A DNA stretch of 64,000 nt, taken from Chrysopilus asiliformis (Eukaryota > Arthropoda > Insecta > Diptera > Rhagionidae). Below the pieces are notes generated by a model. It was not told the origin of the DNA and made no database searches. It saw only the letters and a list, made by a program, of their open reading frames with translations. Positions 23,483 through 37,700 of this stretch are shown here, piece after piece (the first letter of the stretch is position 1; each line of letters starts with the position of its first letter). The stretch lies in contig OZ035960.1 of assembly GCA_964034945.1 (NCBI GenBank), positions 106,797,933 through 106,861,932 on the forward strand. Reading direction: 5' to 3'. Made by a program: the position numbers and the translations under genes.

Positions 23483-25559
23483 CATGCTTCGCAGTACTAC
23501 TCCAAGTCCAATGGAAAACGCCTATTATATGATTTTCTCGATCTATAGAAGTTGTAAATTTCGTTTTAACAATAACCGCCCACATTTTGTAAACATTTTT
23601 TTTTTAAATAAAACGCAATGCACAAATTTGTAAAAGATTCTCTACTCACAAGTAGTGAAATTAACAATTTCAATTAAATTATTGGGACTAAATATTTACA
23701 CAATGGCGTTGATCTTATCTGCTCGATTTTGACTTTCTTTGATCAGAAATGAATTGTTTTAAATAAATTGTTTGGCCGAGTGGTTCTCAAGATAGAGATT
23801 TTGGGAGTGGGTAAGGTCAGAGCACAGATAAGTAAATTCTTATCTGTGGTCAGATTTCGTTTTTGGCTAAAATGTTCTATTTCACTTTCGTTTTCGAAAT
23901 ATTTGTCAAGTCGAAACTCACCACCACTTATGCATCGAGCCGTTTTCAAGAAAATCGAGAAAAACAAAAAAAAAGTGGAAAATTCTGTTTTCAAACCGGG
24001 ACATTTTGTATATTTAACAATACAAAATGTCGCAATCTATCTATCAAATTCTAGTTAAGTTCATGTTGAGGACAAGTGAGAACGACGATTACGGATTCTG
24101 ATTTTTCTTCGTTTCACAACGTCATTTTTGCTGACCATCAAAGCATTAACAATAAAATAATATGAGGAAAATTAGCAAGTTTTTATGCCAAAATATTTTT
24201 TTTTTCAGATCGGATTGTGATTATCTTGCACCTGATATTTAAAAAAAAATCTTTTTAAAAGTGGTAAATCTAGATTTCGATGTTTTTTAAATGCTAATCT
24301 AAAGCCTTAAAAATGTATGCTTAAGGTAAGTCTCCATTTCAGCGACAGTCGAAATATGCAAGAAAATGAATATAAATAGAAAGATATCAGTAATTGGATT
24401 TGAACACGAGGGAGTTTTATAGAACAGACATCATAGAAACTTCAACCTTATTCCATGGCCCATAACATTCAATTGTGATTTGAAATGTCACATCAAAACC
24501 TAATTTTATTGGACCCCAAAACATCTACGACTTTCTCATTTTTTATTTTGATACCTCAGATAAGTGTTTTTTTCATTTTTTTATTGACTTCAGTTATTTT
24601 GGTAATTATTTGTAACAATAAATTACATTTTTAAAATTTTTCCCGCTCGTCTTTGCACTCTTCCACTCTATAGATTATAGGCTCTCTAATTGCAATGAGC
24701 GAACCTCAAACCGTGAAATATTTTTGGAACTTCTATTAGCAAATGTAAAATTTGTAGTTGAATTATGCCTTCGAATTGGTTTAAAAATTGATTGATATCC
24801 AATTGAATTCTCAAAACATTTTGTAAACTACAAAAAAAATCATTTTTTTTCATTTAGAAAAACTCATGGGGCTCACAAAACCATTACGTTTTAATAAATT
24901 TTTCTTGATCTAGTACATTATCGGTACTAAGGTTCCTTTACACTTACGTTTTTTTTTTAAATTTCCACGCAAACTTTATTCAGAAAAATTTTCAGCTGTC
25001 GCAGAATAAATCCATTTAGCAAAAGTTGAATTTATTCCGGCGGTTTTGAATAAAAAATTCATGTTCCGGGGTCAATAATTGTATAAATGGACAGATTATA
25101 ATTGTACATTTTAATATCTATAAGGCATTTGCAAGATAGGGAATCACATTGTTCAAGGATGTTCTAACCTAATCTTAAAACTAAGTAAACTAAAATAGCC
25201 TCAAAAGATATTGGCAAGTGTGTCAGATTTGAAAATAGATTTAGTAACTCTAACCTGGAGCTGGCTGACAACTTTTTATTTATAATGAATTAAAAAATAA
25301 TAATTTTAAAAGCTGTGAAGGCTAGAAAAGGTGTTTAGAAAGGAAAAACAAAAGCAATTTACAAATCAATGAAAATATTCGAAAATGTCCTTTCGTTTCA
25401 TGAGAATTACAAAAAAATTGATGTCAAAGTGGGCGATATTAATCAGCAAATAGCATTTGAGAAAACGAAATTCCCAAAATCATCAAAGTACTAGAGTCGA
25501 ATTCAAGTCTGTACAAAAATCGAAGCGGGAATCGCGCATTGTCGAACCGTACTAGATTC
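23483..25559. other. upstream region of 14-3-3 epsilon, no supported gene
   Basis: AT-rich with overlapping short open frames on both strands near 23,750-24,050 and a partial GTTTACA-type repeat at 24,930. Distal regulatory elements may lie here but none can be shown. Confidence 0.4.
24930..25090. repeat. GTTTACA-ended repeat family, partial copy
   Basis: Words CAGCTGTCGCAGAATAAATC, TTTAGCAAAAGTTGAATTTA and GCGGTTTTGAATAAAAAATTC match the middle of the copies at 44.6 and 59.5 kb. The right end is missing. Confidence 0.4.
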
Positions 25560-25651
25560 ACTTTTTTTCAAAGCCCGAACAGTTCAGAAGTTGGAAGTTG
25601 TTAGTGCACGTTTTTCTAGAAGTTTTTAAAGAAATCGTTTGAACACCCAAA
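25560..25651 (+). promoter_or_regulatory. probable 5' UTR / core promoter of 14-3-3 epsilon
   Basis: The sequence just upstream of the ATG lacks a TATA box. It contains GAACAGTTCAGAAGTTG at about 25576-25593, which includes TCAGAA, resembling an insect initiator (TCAKTY-like). The exact start site cannot be fixed from sequence. The region is placed here only because no closer upstream exon is needed for the reading frame. Confidence 0.3.
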
Positions 25652-25715
25652 ATGTCCGAGCGCGAGAATAACGTTTACAAGGCAAAACTTGCTGAGCAAG
25701 CCGAACGCTATGATG
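25652..25715 (+). CDS. 14-3-3epsilon: 14-3-3 epsilon coding exon 1
   Basis: It encodes residues 1-21 plus the first base of codon 22, from MSERENNVY to AERYD, which is helix A of the dimer interface. The ATG is preceded by AAA, a good animal start context. The exon ends GATG before the consensus donor GTGAGT at 25716. The split codon is completed to Glu by AA at the start of exon 2. Confidence 0.95.
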
Positions 25716-28700
25716 GTGAGTAATTTTATGTGAATTTGTGAAAAACGCTCGACTCGTCCGCCGAAAAAAAAATTGAAAATGGCGTCCCGGTGAAAAAATC
25801 GAATTTACTCCCTTTCAAGTTTTTTCCTTGCGAGTTCTGGGGAAATCCGATTTCGTGTTCAAAATCGATTCAAAAGTACGCCAAAGTTACTCGAGTTGCA
25901 GAAAAAAGTTCGATGTGCCAAATTTAGTTGGGATTTGCGTGAAACACGGAGAATTCGAGTTCAAAAATTCTACGAAGAGAAAAAAAACGTCCCTAGAAAT
26001 TCCGCCCTGCAAACACAAATGATGGAGGCGCAATTCGCGTTTCTTTGAAACTTTCCAGCAGTTCACGGGATTTGAGTCCTTGGGCCTTTCCAGAAGTCGC
26101 GTCAAATCTAAGCGGCCGGCGCATAAACGCGATTTCTGACCATAAATTAATAGAAATTATTAATTTATGACTCAAGCGCGTTGTCCGATCAGCTAGAGTC
26201 GGTGTGGAGGAAGAACAAACGAAGAAACTGAAAAATTTTTGGTGTATGACGAATGAGCGTTGAATGAATTGCCGGCCGCCTAACAACGGCCACGATTTTT
26301 TCGGTAGTATTTTCTCTCGGTCGGAATTCGATTCGATTTAATTCAGTTGGGGCTTCGTTGGCTGCGGCGCGGCGCTTCTCTGGGGGGTATTCCGCAGTGT
26401 CACCCACACCAACCGAGTTAAAGCTGGGCGAAGAAACGCGGCCAAACGACGTTTGAAAAATTAGCCTTGGCGACAGCACTTGATTTTCTCGCTGTGGTTG
26501 GGAAATGGCCGTTTTTCCAAGAAAATCAATCAATTCTGTAGATCACGGCGAATGCAATTATGCTGGTGCAAGGTCTTTGCGGGCGCTCCGGGTCAGCGGA
26601 CATGCGAAAAATTAATTTCTTGGCCGTTTTCCTTGCCATGCAGAGATCGATGGATAAATCAATAAAGTCGTAAATGAATCGGGCGGGCAGAGACTGAAGA
26701 AGCTGAGAAAAGCACAGACGAATCCGCGGCGAAAAGAGGCAACCATGACTCAAAAGTGACACGGATGGGTGTTTGCATGAGTGTGAGTGCCCCGATGAAC
26801 ACCCAAGTGCCACACAAGCGCAGCCAGCGTACGTACACGGAATGAGGCTGCTTGTGCCCATATTCGATATTGCGTCGTTAACCCCTCTGGTCGTTGCGAG
26901 ACCATTGAACTGAATTGGAAAATCGTGGAAGTGTCGAGCGGTCTTCGACGAGAGTGGTAGGGCAGAGGGTTGTATATTGTATGCTTTTCTAGATGTCCGT
27001 TGCTAAATTAATAAAAGGTGTGCGCTATTTGGGGCGGGTTACAAGGACGACGAGTCCTTGGGTGTTTTCCGAGGGGGTTAGGTTTTCTTTGTGTGCGACT
27101 TCACACACGAAAGCTATGCGATTTTTATTGGCATATCCTCACGAACACAGCTAGGCGGTGGCCAATCCATGCTGCACACTAAAAAATCTATTGCACACTC
27201 AGAGAAAACGTGTACAAGCTAGGGTTGCCAGGTCGAAGATATTGCGAATTCTGAGAGGATTATTTTGTGATTTTTCTTGACAGAAATTTGCGTTATTGCA
27301 AGAGAAGAAACTTTTTGGAAATTGAAAGTTGATATAAAAATATTAACGTTTCAATTCAACTAAAATGCTAAGTAGTACACAAAATACGTGTATCAAATTT
27401 TTGCCTTTTTGACCACCACTCCCTCATGCTCTTTCCCCATGTTTATTGTTTGCTAGGCATTCAAAATCACCGTCACATTTTCGTTGACCCCTTCCCCACT
27501 CAATGTGTGACGTATTTTATGAACAGCTCCGGAGTACGTTTACATTGATGTTAAATCTGCAAGGTCAGCTTACACTCCATGGTGTAAACCCCTTAAAACT
27601 CAGTAGGGGGATTCATGAAATATCGGAAGTGCCTCGTAAAGCTAGCCTTGCGGGGTCAATATTTTTGTTTCAATCTATTGAAAGGCCTTCAAAATCGTTT
27701 GATTCGCTTCTGTATAGCCCTTACACGTTATTGATTGTGGTAGATCGTGTAGCATATATTACTCTGTAATTTTAGCCTCGAATTACCACCAAAACATCTT
27801 ATTTTTACTTTGATTTCTAGTCGAAAACATTAAAATGTTTGATAATTTCATTTTTTTTTGTCCATTTTAAGATTCGACTTAAGAGCTAAACAGAATGGTA
27901 CCGTCAACGTTGCGCGGCAATGCCAGACGTAACATTATTATTGCCATCGAGTTGACACAATGGAAAGCGTCAATGGCGGTCGTAATTTTCTATTAAATGT
28001 GACCACAGACAGATATGGACGTACGTCGTTGACGCTTGCATTCTGTTGAGGTCTTTATAGAAGTTCGGCAGTATTATTGTGCATTTTTACTGTAGAGCCT
28101 TCACGTCACATAACTGGCTATTCAGGAATGCGAAATTAAAACGTAAAACCAAACTAAGTCGATTTGTCACTCAATTCGTATCAGCTGATATTTGAAGATC
28201 CGTTGCCGTTCCAATCGCACTGGAACGGATTGTCAAATATCAGCTGATTGTTTTTATGTGATCTATATGAATTTTGTAGTAAAAATAAGATTCAAGACCT
28301 TTTCCCAAACTGTGGTGTCTTTTGTGCACGAGCCGAAATTGTGTAGTTCCATTTCTGTGTTGTCCCGAAAAAAATGTTGTGTGACCTTTCGTGATATCTG
28401 ATTTTTCTTCATTCTTGTGATCAAAGATTCGAACTCTTCATTCTTCGTATGTGATCTTCTTTGCACTGCTATTCGAAATAAAACCCTTCATAAATTTCAA
28501 AAAAACCTTTATCAAACTTGCCTTCTGTCAATCATTGCCAACACCAAACACGAGAGATTTGCTATAGGAGTAATACTAATCTCAAAACGTTACTCCATCG
28601 AATGGCAGAATAACAAAAATCGAGGAGAAACGAATGCTATGCGTTGCTATCCATTATACGCAATTGAACAGAAGTGAAACATAACGGATGCCCGAATACA

Positions 28701-31700
28701 AATTGCGTTCAGTAACGGATGCCAGAATACAAATTGCGTTCAGTCGAGGGAAATTGAACAAACTTAACGGTACTTTGGATTCCAGAACAGGCATGTTATA
28801 ACGTTGGAATTTGATATGTTAAATTCAACACAAATGATGTAAATTTTGGACACAAGTAAAAAAAAACAGCAATAGCAGCTGTCCTAGTCAGCCAAATATG
28901 TATTCGATGATCTTCGTAATGGCTCAGCTATCTGAATTGATTATGTTATGTATTTGAAATCTTAATTGCAGACCCTTTTCAACCCATTGTTTCAATTTGT
29001 AAACATTTGTGAGATCTCGATAACAATTGTGTTGTTAGCATTCAATAAAATTCAACGTTACCTCTTTTAGTGTAGAAATTCGACGAAGAATTTTAGGCAA
29101 TGCAAGTCTACGTATTACTAGTTCTATCAAACTGTCGTAATCTTCTTTGGGTAATTTTCGCTGGAGGAAGGAAACAAAATTCGTTATATGGAGAGTAAAG
29201 GTGCCGCTCCCCATGAGTGTAAATACGCGAGGAACTTTCAAAAACTCTCGAGAGTTACTCGCAGGAGGTTGTCCATTTAAGACTTAATTTCGGCGATTTT
29301 TCTCTTTTCAAGACCAATATCTTGATTTTTTTGACATCTTGCTTTGGCGAGGTCTCGAGAGCTACTAGCGAAATTCAAACGCCGTTCGTATCTGGCGAGC
29401 ATCTCCCCGAGAGTTCAGTGGGTGCGTGTCGACTAGAGAGTAGAATCACTTTTGACAGCTCGCAGAAACTAGCTCGCGAGTTTTTGCGAGCGACTCTCAG
29501 AGACGTGTCCATTTGCGAGTAGCTGCTATCGAGAGGTTCTCGCCGGCATTTACTCTAATGTGGAGCGGCACCTTAAAAGTTGAACAAATTAAGACGTAAT
29601 ACGATTTTTTCGTTATATGAAGAATTTCGTTATATCCGGCAAACATTTCGCTATATAGATATTTTATGTCTTTGATTAGACATAAATTTCGCCTATTTTC
29701 ATGTCCTGCCAAGTCATGTTTTGTAATAACAGCATTTTAAAAGACATTTCTAATTTCTTGAAAAGTAATGTTCGAAAAAAATCGAAGGCCCTATCACCAA
29801 ACAGGATACGATTGGTTCGAATCGTAAATTCAATGTTTTTGTTGGTATAAAATACTAACAACAATACGAACCAATCGTATCGTGTTCGGTGATAGTGCCT
29901 TTGTTTGTAGTGTGATTTTAATCGAGGCGAAATCTTGGCGTGGACAATTTTCGGATCAAATATTTCGAATTGACGAGGAAATTTCACTGGCAAATAAATC
30001 ATTTCTTATCCGGCCCTTACACGCGTCTGTAGAGCTGACACAGACTCGTGTAAATGCACTGACTGCCAGTTCGCTAAATGTATTTTAATTCGTTGTCAGT
30101 AATTTGACATTTGAAGTCTGTGCTACTGACAGACTTTACAGTCGCGTGTAAAGGCCGGGTTATGATAAGCCGTCATTCATCAAACACAAATTTTTGGGGA
30201 ATTTGAGTTACAAAAAAAAAAAAAAAAAAAAAAACGCTAAGCCAGACAGTTTACTTGCACTTTCGACTTAGGCCACACCATCGGCTTAATTTTGACCGAA
30301 CCCGAACTTTGGCCTAATGTGTGATTTTTGACCGAAGCCGATTAATCTGTCGAACTCTAAAGGCTGGAATACAATTGGCTCGACACAAAATTTGCGCGAC
30401 AGATTACGGCAACAATATTGTCCCCGACATACAATTGCGAACACTTTGTTGTTCTAAACGTCATTTTTATACCCGTATGGTGAAACCAAAGGGTATATTA
30501 ACTTTGCCTTACCGTTTGTAACGCCAAGATCCCGTCATCGCAAAAAAATGAATTACACCAGTGTGTTTAGAATGATAAAAATATTTAATTTTTGCATGTC
30601 CGTCCGTCTGTCTGTGGCGCGGATTGCGGGCGCACGGATTGAGCTAGAGACTTCAAATTTTGTGCAGATTCGTTTTTCGTAAAATGCGAGGCTAAGTTCG
30701 TTAATGGGCAAAAATGGACCATTAGGGGGGGTACCCCCCATACGAACGAAATCGTTTTTTGTGAATATCTCAAAAACGGTGCATCTTATCAAAAAAGTCC
30801 AAGAACAAAAGTTATTTAGGATATGATTCTACATAAAACTCCCATACATCAAAATCCGATTGGAATAAATTTTAAAAAATCTTATTGGAAAGTTTGACTT
30901 CAAATTGGAATTTTGGTATAACTGTTCGAATTTTGATACGAATATCACCATACGGGTCTCCAATGATTGCCAGATTGGCAATTATAGCTTTTGTTATGTT
31001 TTTCATTTGATTTTGACACTCGGATCGTGAGCCACATCTAACATTTAAAAAATGTTATATGTGGCTTACCGTCGTTATCCATTTTATACGAACAACAATA
31101 TATTTCTTAATACTTTTGTAATTTTCTCTTGAGTGACGAAATCTAGATTTTATGACGTCCTCATAAGATTTCGTTTTGAAACAATCATGAAATTTTGTCA
31201 GCAAGCTTACCGACAAAAGTTAAATTCGATTTAACTGTTTGCGACGACAAAGTTGGTCGGATTGATTGTGTATTTTTATGTTTTGCACTTAAGCCATGCA
31301 GTGGGTTGCTTTTGTTTTTTTTTTATTTCCATTGTGTTGACATTTGACAGTTCAGTTGCATTTTCGCCTTCGGCCACATTCTTGGGCTAAATTTTGACCG
31401 AAGTCGAAGTTTGGCCGAATGTGTGAATTTTGGCCGAAGGTGGTCGAAGTCGATTAATCGGTCGAACTCGAATGATTAGCAATCCATGTAAAACCGTAGG
31501 TGCGTGCAGTAGAAACGAAGAAAATGTCACCTCTGGGGTTCCCCAACTAAGCGCTAAAGGAAAGAAGTCGAGTTTCAAGAACATAAAAATGTCAAGGTCT
31601 CTAATAAACCACTGACACAATGCTGGGAATTTTTATTGGTTTTTCCTTGCATTTTTTCTAATACAATGTTTTTTTTTCTCTGTCCAATCGAAGCAAAAAC

Positions 31701-34700
31701 GTCCAACCACATTTTGATAGAACAAAACCAAAAAAAAAAATGCTTTTAACAACTTGTTATTCCCTTAATCCCACCTCCCTGGGTCAGTCAATTCTACTCT
31801 ATTTGTTAGGGTAAAATATTGTCAACAAATTTCATACCTTTTGATGACATAACGTCACCTAAAGGTTCAAAAAAGATCAACAAAGAAATAAATCATGAAT
31901 TGTAGCTGGCACCCCTCGAAAAATTTACTCATCGATGACGATATTTAAGTAAAAAACGGCAATGGCAGCAGCGCACTATCACACATCCAGAGTTCCATAA
32001 AAACTTCCAAAAATAAAACCCATTTTACCATCGCCATCATCACCACCACCACCACCAGCGCAGCTGCTGTCACCGGAATTGGTGTCGTCAACCACCTAAA
32101 CTTCAAAATCTAAGGAAACGCAGCCAGCAGTAGCAGCACAGCCCACCTACCGTCTGACGTCTGTCATTTGTCTATCCGTTAGATCGGAAGTTATCCGAGA
32201 AATCTGGCCGCGAAATGAAAATTCGTTGAACGAAAGCGATGAAAACGGCACGCCACCGATCAGATTAACAAATGTCTGAACTGGACGTGAACGCTGCTGC
32301 CTTCCTGGAAAAATCATTTTCCTTTTCGTAGAATGTTTTCCTTCACATGGCCAGATGTGAACATTTGGCCGAAGAAGAAGAAGATTCAGAAACCATCCTA
32401 GAACATCGTATGGCAATAGCCATACAAAGAAAACGATGGGCATGGAATCGAATGGCAACACACATGGAAGATGATGAAAATCGTGTAGATTCTCCAGGCC
32501 GTAGCAGCAGCAGCGGCAGCAGCACGTCTTGCGAATGTGTGCGAGGAAGCCAACGCTGTTTTGGAATTGGTGTGCGTTAGCTTCGTTAATTTTGGGACGA
32601 AAATCACTTGATTCTCGTATGCTGGAATCCCAAAATTTCTACTACTTCAATTTCGCCTTGAAAAGAACAAACGCAGCGAAATTTCTGGCCATGTGCAAGT
32701 CAAGCGAGATAAGATAAGATACGAAAGAACAGCAACCGCAAGAAGAACTCGTTGGATTAGTCAGGTACCTCGTTGTCTTCTTTCTCACAGGAAATCGACC
32801 GAGATTCCAGGCTACACTAGCCTAACGGCGAAGATGTGAAAGAGGGGATTCAACTCCAAGAATGAGTTGCTTGGAATCAACATTGCTTCCATAAATATTT
32901 CCACTTCCATTCCATTCCGACCATCATCACTGCTGTCTGTGGCTGCTGACGTTATTGGTGCTGAAATTCCGTCCATTAGAGACGAAAACGAACTAAAATG
33001 GAATGGAAGTACCACGAAAATGTAACCGAGGTAAGATGACGGGGTGGAATGTGTGGAACGCACCCGGTACGATTATGGTTGGCCATGTCGGTTGGTCTGG
33101 CTTCTGTACTCCATCGAAAGCATTGTTGCTTGGGTTTCTTTTTTCATTCTTTTTTTTAGCGAAAAGAAGAAAAACCAACTGGAATCAGCATGGAATCGAC
33201 CGACGACAACGACTACAACTGATGCTGGAGAAATGAATTGATCGGTACGTTATATCCATCGGACTGATTACGCAACACGCAGATGCTGGATTATTGCCTT
33301 TTAGAACAGAAGATTGTTGAATGCCGTCCACAAAGAGAGAGAGTAAGCGCCACGTTGGCAGGAGACGAAATTGAACTGGAGGTGTTTCTAATAAAAGGAC
33401 GAGAAATGATAATAAATCCATCCCGATGGGAGTAAAATAAATTCTAATCTCCATTCTCAGAGACACATCGTAGGATGAAATCTGATAAAATGAACTTACG
33501 TAGGATCTCATCCCCAATATTTATTACTCATCCGCCCCCCTCGAACGTAACCTTGTAGGGGTTTTTCTTTGTCCTGTGAACTATACTCGAAGGACGACAG
33601 TTTTAACGACCCTCGAATTAAGTACATGTTGACACACACGTTTACGATATGTTAACGATCACCTCCTTAGCATCGCACCTGCCTACCCCTTAATGATTAC
33701 AAATAATCCCAATGCTCCTGCCCACCCCTTCCACCCCCTCTTTGTAAATAGAAGATTGTACTTTGCGTGTACACCTCCGCTCTCCGTACACCTTTGAAGG
33801 TATTTAGCTTAGCCTATTTGATTGAGACTCATTTGCCTCGTCGAGTGGATCATCTAATTCACGTGCAAATAAAGGGAATTTCGACTTGATGTACTTCAAT
33901 CCAATCGACTCAACTCCATTCTACTTCATGTCACTTCAGTTCAATCGGCTATTAGTCTATTTTCACAGGGGATTTGCTGTGCTGCGTGCGGGGTGCGAAG
34001 TATTCCAGATGAAATCTTTGTACTACTTGTACAATCAAATATTCGGCTTAAAACGCGCACACACAAACACCGTACAAGTGTTGCAAATTTACACAATTCA
34101 ACGTCGCTATCGTAGCTTGATTTACCTGTATATACAGGTGTTCACCTTGACTTTGTGCTAAATACCAGTCTTACCAATTTGTAATTTCATCTCAACAGCA
34201 ATTTCTACGAATGGTTAAACGGAACAACGACTTATTGTGACGTCGGTTACAATGCGAAATCTTCTATTGTGGATATTTGAGATGGAAAGTTGCTATTCAT
34301 GGATGTGTACTCATTGCTACTATGAAAAATTTGCAGAACAAATGGAAACCGTTGGAAAGATGTTTGGCTTTAAGCGTAAAAAATTCACACTGGCTGTGTG
34401 TGTATTTTTTTACACTTTTATTTTTGTCGGAGCTTAAGAACTGCTTCAAATCATGTAGTCTACAGCTCAAGATCGTATCCACATAATCAATTTTTCACTA
34501 CCCTGCAATAGCCTTATTGATAGTAGTCCAGCTACAGAGCTTTGTAGAGGAGCGGCCATTCAGGAGATGGGCTATTTAGGAGGTGGGCTATTTAGGAGGT
34601 GGGTGATTAAGATCAATGGCTTCTTGCTGGCATAAGGTCCTAAAGGACGGATTGACTTGCGTTACAGGTTATTGGGACCAAAATATCGAAATGTGAGCAT

Positions 34701-37700
34701 CAAATTCGTGATCAGCGAAATTTGAACATCAGATTTGTGATGTACCAAAACTCCCTAGTGGGATTTTTCCCGAAAAAAATTGGAAAAAGGATATTCGCGT
34801 TATTCTTACAGGACCTAAATGATTTTTGACACACCTGAAACCTAGCTTAACCGCTTCCTCGTCTCCAAAAACCTAAAATTTACAAATTTTATCAAAATCG
34901 GTTGAGCTGTTTTCAAAACAAAGGGAGTGTGTCTGAGAGCCACACGTCGTCGTGCTTTTACGTGGTAAAAATAGCTCGTGCATTTGTCTGTCTGTCTGTT
35001 GATCTGTTTTAATAACTCAAGAACGCGTATCTTAAAAAACTCGAGAACGCGTTGAGCTAGCGACTTGAAATTTTTTGTAAATAAGTTTTACAAAAATCCT
35101 AGTTTTCTATCTATACTTTTGGAAAAGTAACGGTAGTTATAACGGGTAATTCCCACAATTTTTTTAATAGTATTTTGAAAAGCTTTTGAAAACGGCGCTT
35201 CTGGGGAAAAAAATGAATATAACAAAATTCAAAGGAAATCAAATTTTCTACAATTTTTGCTCTAACGGTTTTTACGTAGGTATCTAAAATTCTCAAAATA
35301 TTTCAAAAAAATCTTTTTTTTTTTTTTTTTTGAAAATTTCTCGGAAACCATGCGCTTTTGAGAAAAACTGCATATAACCTTATTTATAGTAAACAACATT
35401 TCCCGCATTTTTTTTCCTTTTAACGGTTCTTACGTACTTTTAGCGCTTTTCGAGATATTTGAAAAAATACTTTTTTTTTCTGAAACTCAATATTGCAGAG
35501 GAAAGTTTTGTGTTGATCACAACTGATATTTTTAAATTAGAACAGAGTACATGTCCTCTAACAGGAGGACGTCTGGGAACCCTGCTTTCAAAAAATTCTT
35601 ATAAAAAAAATTATTTCTGTTTTCTTTTTTAAAATTCTAACAGAATCCATTGTTTTTTAATACGCTTCCGCGTATTTTAAGTCTCTTACTGGATTAAAAC
35701 TGATTAAAAGACCACAATCTGTGATTGCAGCACGAATAAAATAAAGAAACAAAAACCTCTTGATAAATCGATTTTAGATCGTATTTTTTTTAATGAAGTG
35801 TAGCAAAAAAAAAATACAAAATAAATTAATAACCATTGAGTTTTCTTGGCCATTTTAGTGTTTTATGGTCGTATGCTGCTATGTAGCGTAATTAAGAATA
35901 AACAACTGACATCTGTTTTACTCGGTATAGTCACGTGAAAATTCGCTTATTAAATTTATACGACGGACGATAGTGAAACGAAAGAAAAAAAAATGGCGAA
36001 CGAAGCGAGTTTTCAATGAGTTTCCATTTCCAAAGCCAAAACTCCGATCGCATTTGATGTGTGCTTAGCGAAGGGTACTCAGGGGGAAATGAAATTTGTC
36101 ACAGTTGAATTATTAAAGAAAATTGATTCCATTCGAGACTTTGTAATATTCGCAATAGTTTTTTTTTTTCAATTCTTTAAAATTTTTAATTGCGTCATTC
36201 CACGGTGTTTCATATTTCGTTTAATTTGTAACATTGTTTTGTCATTCTTTCAATTGTTTAATTTGAGATATAGTAATCAGGACAGAAGGATTTTTTGCGT
36301 CTTTAGAACAGTGGATCGTATGCGTAAAAAATTAGCATATGTTTATACTTCACTTTTTTGGTGCTAATTCTCCATTCTTTATGAACAAAAGTCAACAAAT
36401 GCTGTATTTCGGGAACAGGTGTTTATTTTGAAATTACAACAATCGCATTTGCCCATTTTTATTCATACAAACTTGAAAATTTGACCCAAAAAAGTGGAGT
36501 ATAAGCATATGCTCATTTTTATGCATACGGACTATTTAATTAATTGCTTTTCATTGACATTTTAAAATACTTGAATACAAAAGCGGTAAAAAGGGTTCCA
36601 TGGAATGAAAAACTTGTTACACAATATTGCGCGCACGTGTTTAACTGAACATCACCCAGTTGGGGGTTGGACACATTCCAGAAAACATACGGTAGGGTTT
36701 CAAATTTCCCGTACGGTATGGGTTCAAAATACGATCGTAGAGCCTCACTAGGCGTGTTTTTTATACCTGTATGGTGAAACCAAAGGGTATATTAACTTTG
36801 CCTTACCGTTTGTAACGCCAAGATCCCGTCATCGCACAAAAAAATGAATTACACCAGTGTATTTAGAATGATAAAAAAAATTGAATTTTGCATGTCCGTC
36901 CGTCCGTCTGTCTGTCTGTCTGTGGCGCGGATTGCGGGCGCACGGATTGAGCTAGAGTCTTGAAATTTTGCACATATCCGTTTTTCGTAAAATGTGAGGC
37001 TAAGTTCGTTAATGGGCAAAAATGGACCATTAGGGGGGGTACCCCCCATACGAACGAAAACTTTTTTTCTGAATATCTCAAAAACGGTGAATTTTATCAA
37101 AAAAGTCCAAGAACAAAAGTTATTTAGGATATGATTCTACATAAAACTCCCATACATGAAAATCCGATTGGAATAAATTTTAAAAAATCTTATTGGAAAA
37201 TTTGACTTCAAAGTGGAATTTTGATACAACTGTTCGCTGTTCACTTAAATCACCATACGTGTTTTCAATAATTGCCAGATTGGCAATTATAGCTTTTGTT
37301 ATGTTTAATATTCTAGTAGAGCTACGCAGAATAACGTTCTCCATACAACCCGCTGAACCCTGAATTATCGAGTCCAGTATCGCGGGCAAAAATGAATTTC
37401 AAGAGGTTCCAACTTGTCGAAATTTGAGACAAAATTTCACCTGTCAGAGGCCAGGTTAAAATCCTGATTTTTTTCTTGTCCGTTTTTTTTTTTTTTTTTG
37501 ACAACTCGTTAACGAGTTGAGGTATAGCTTATGTGTGTGCAATAAAGCTGGAATTTCATTGAAAATTCATCACAGTGCGTTACGTTATATTCGAGCATTT
37601 GGTTGAAAATACAGTGAAACCTTGGCTCGTGATCCTAATCAATTCTGTTTAAAAACCGAGTGTTTTAAAACCGAGAGCGTTTTAAAATCGAAAGCGTTTT

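Noticed and set aside
29805..29830. tRNA-like T-arm word GGTTCGAATC
   Set aside because: It is part of a 117-bp palindrome; no A box, anticodon stem or acceptor stem can be drawn.
30211..30234. long A run as a retrotransposon tail
   Set aside because: No target duplication or upstream element body could be identified.
36059..36367. 102-codon hydrophobic ORF
   Set aside because: Phe/Ile-rich translation of T-runs, no motif and no splice context; likely chance.
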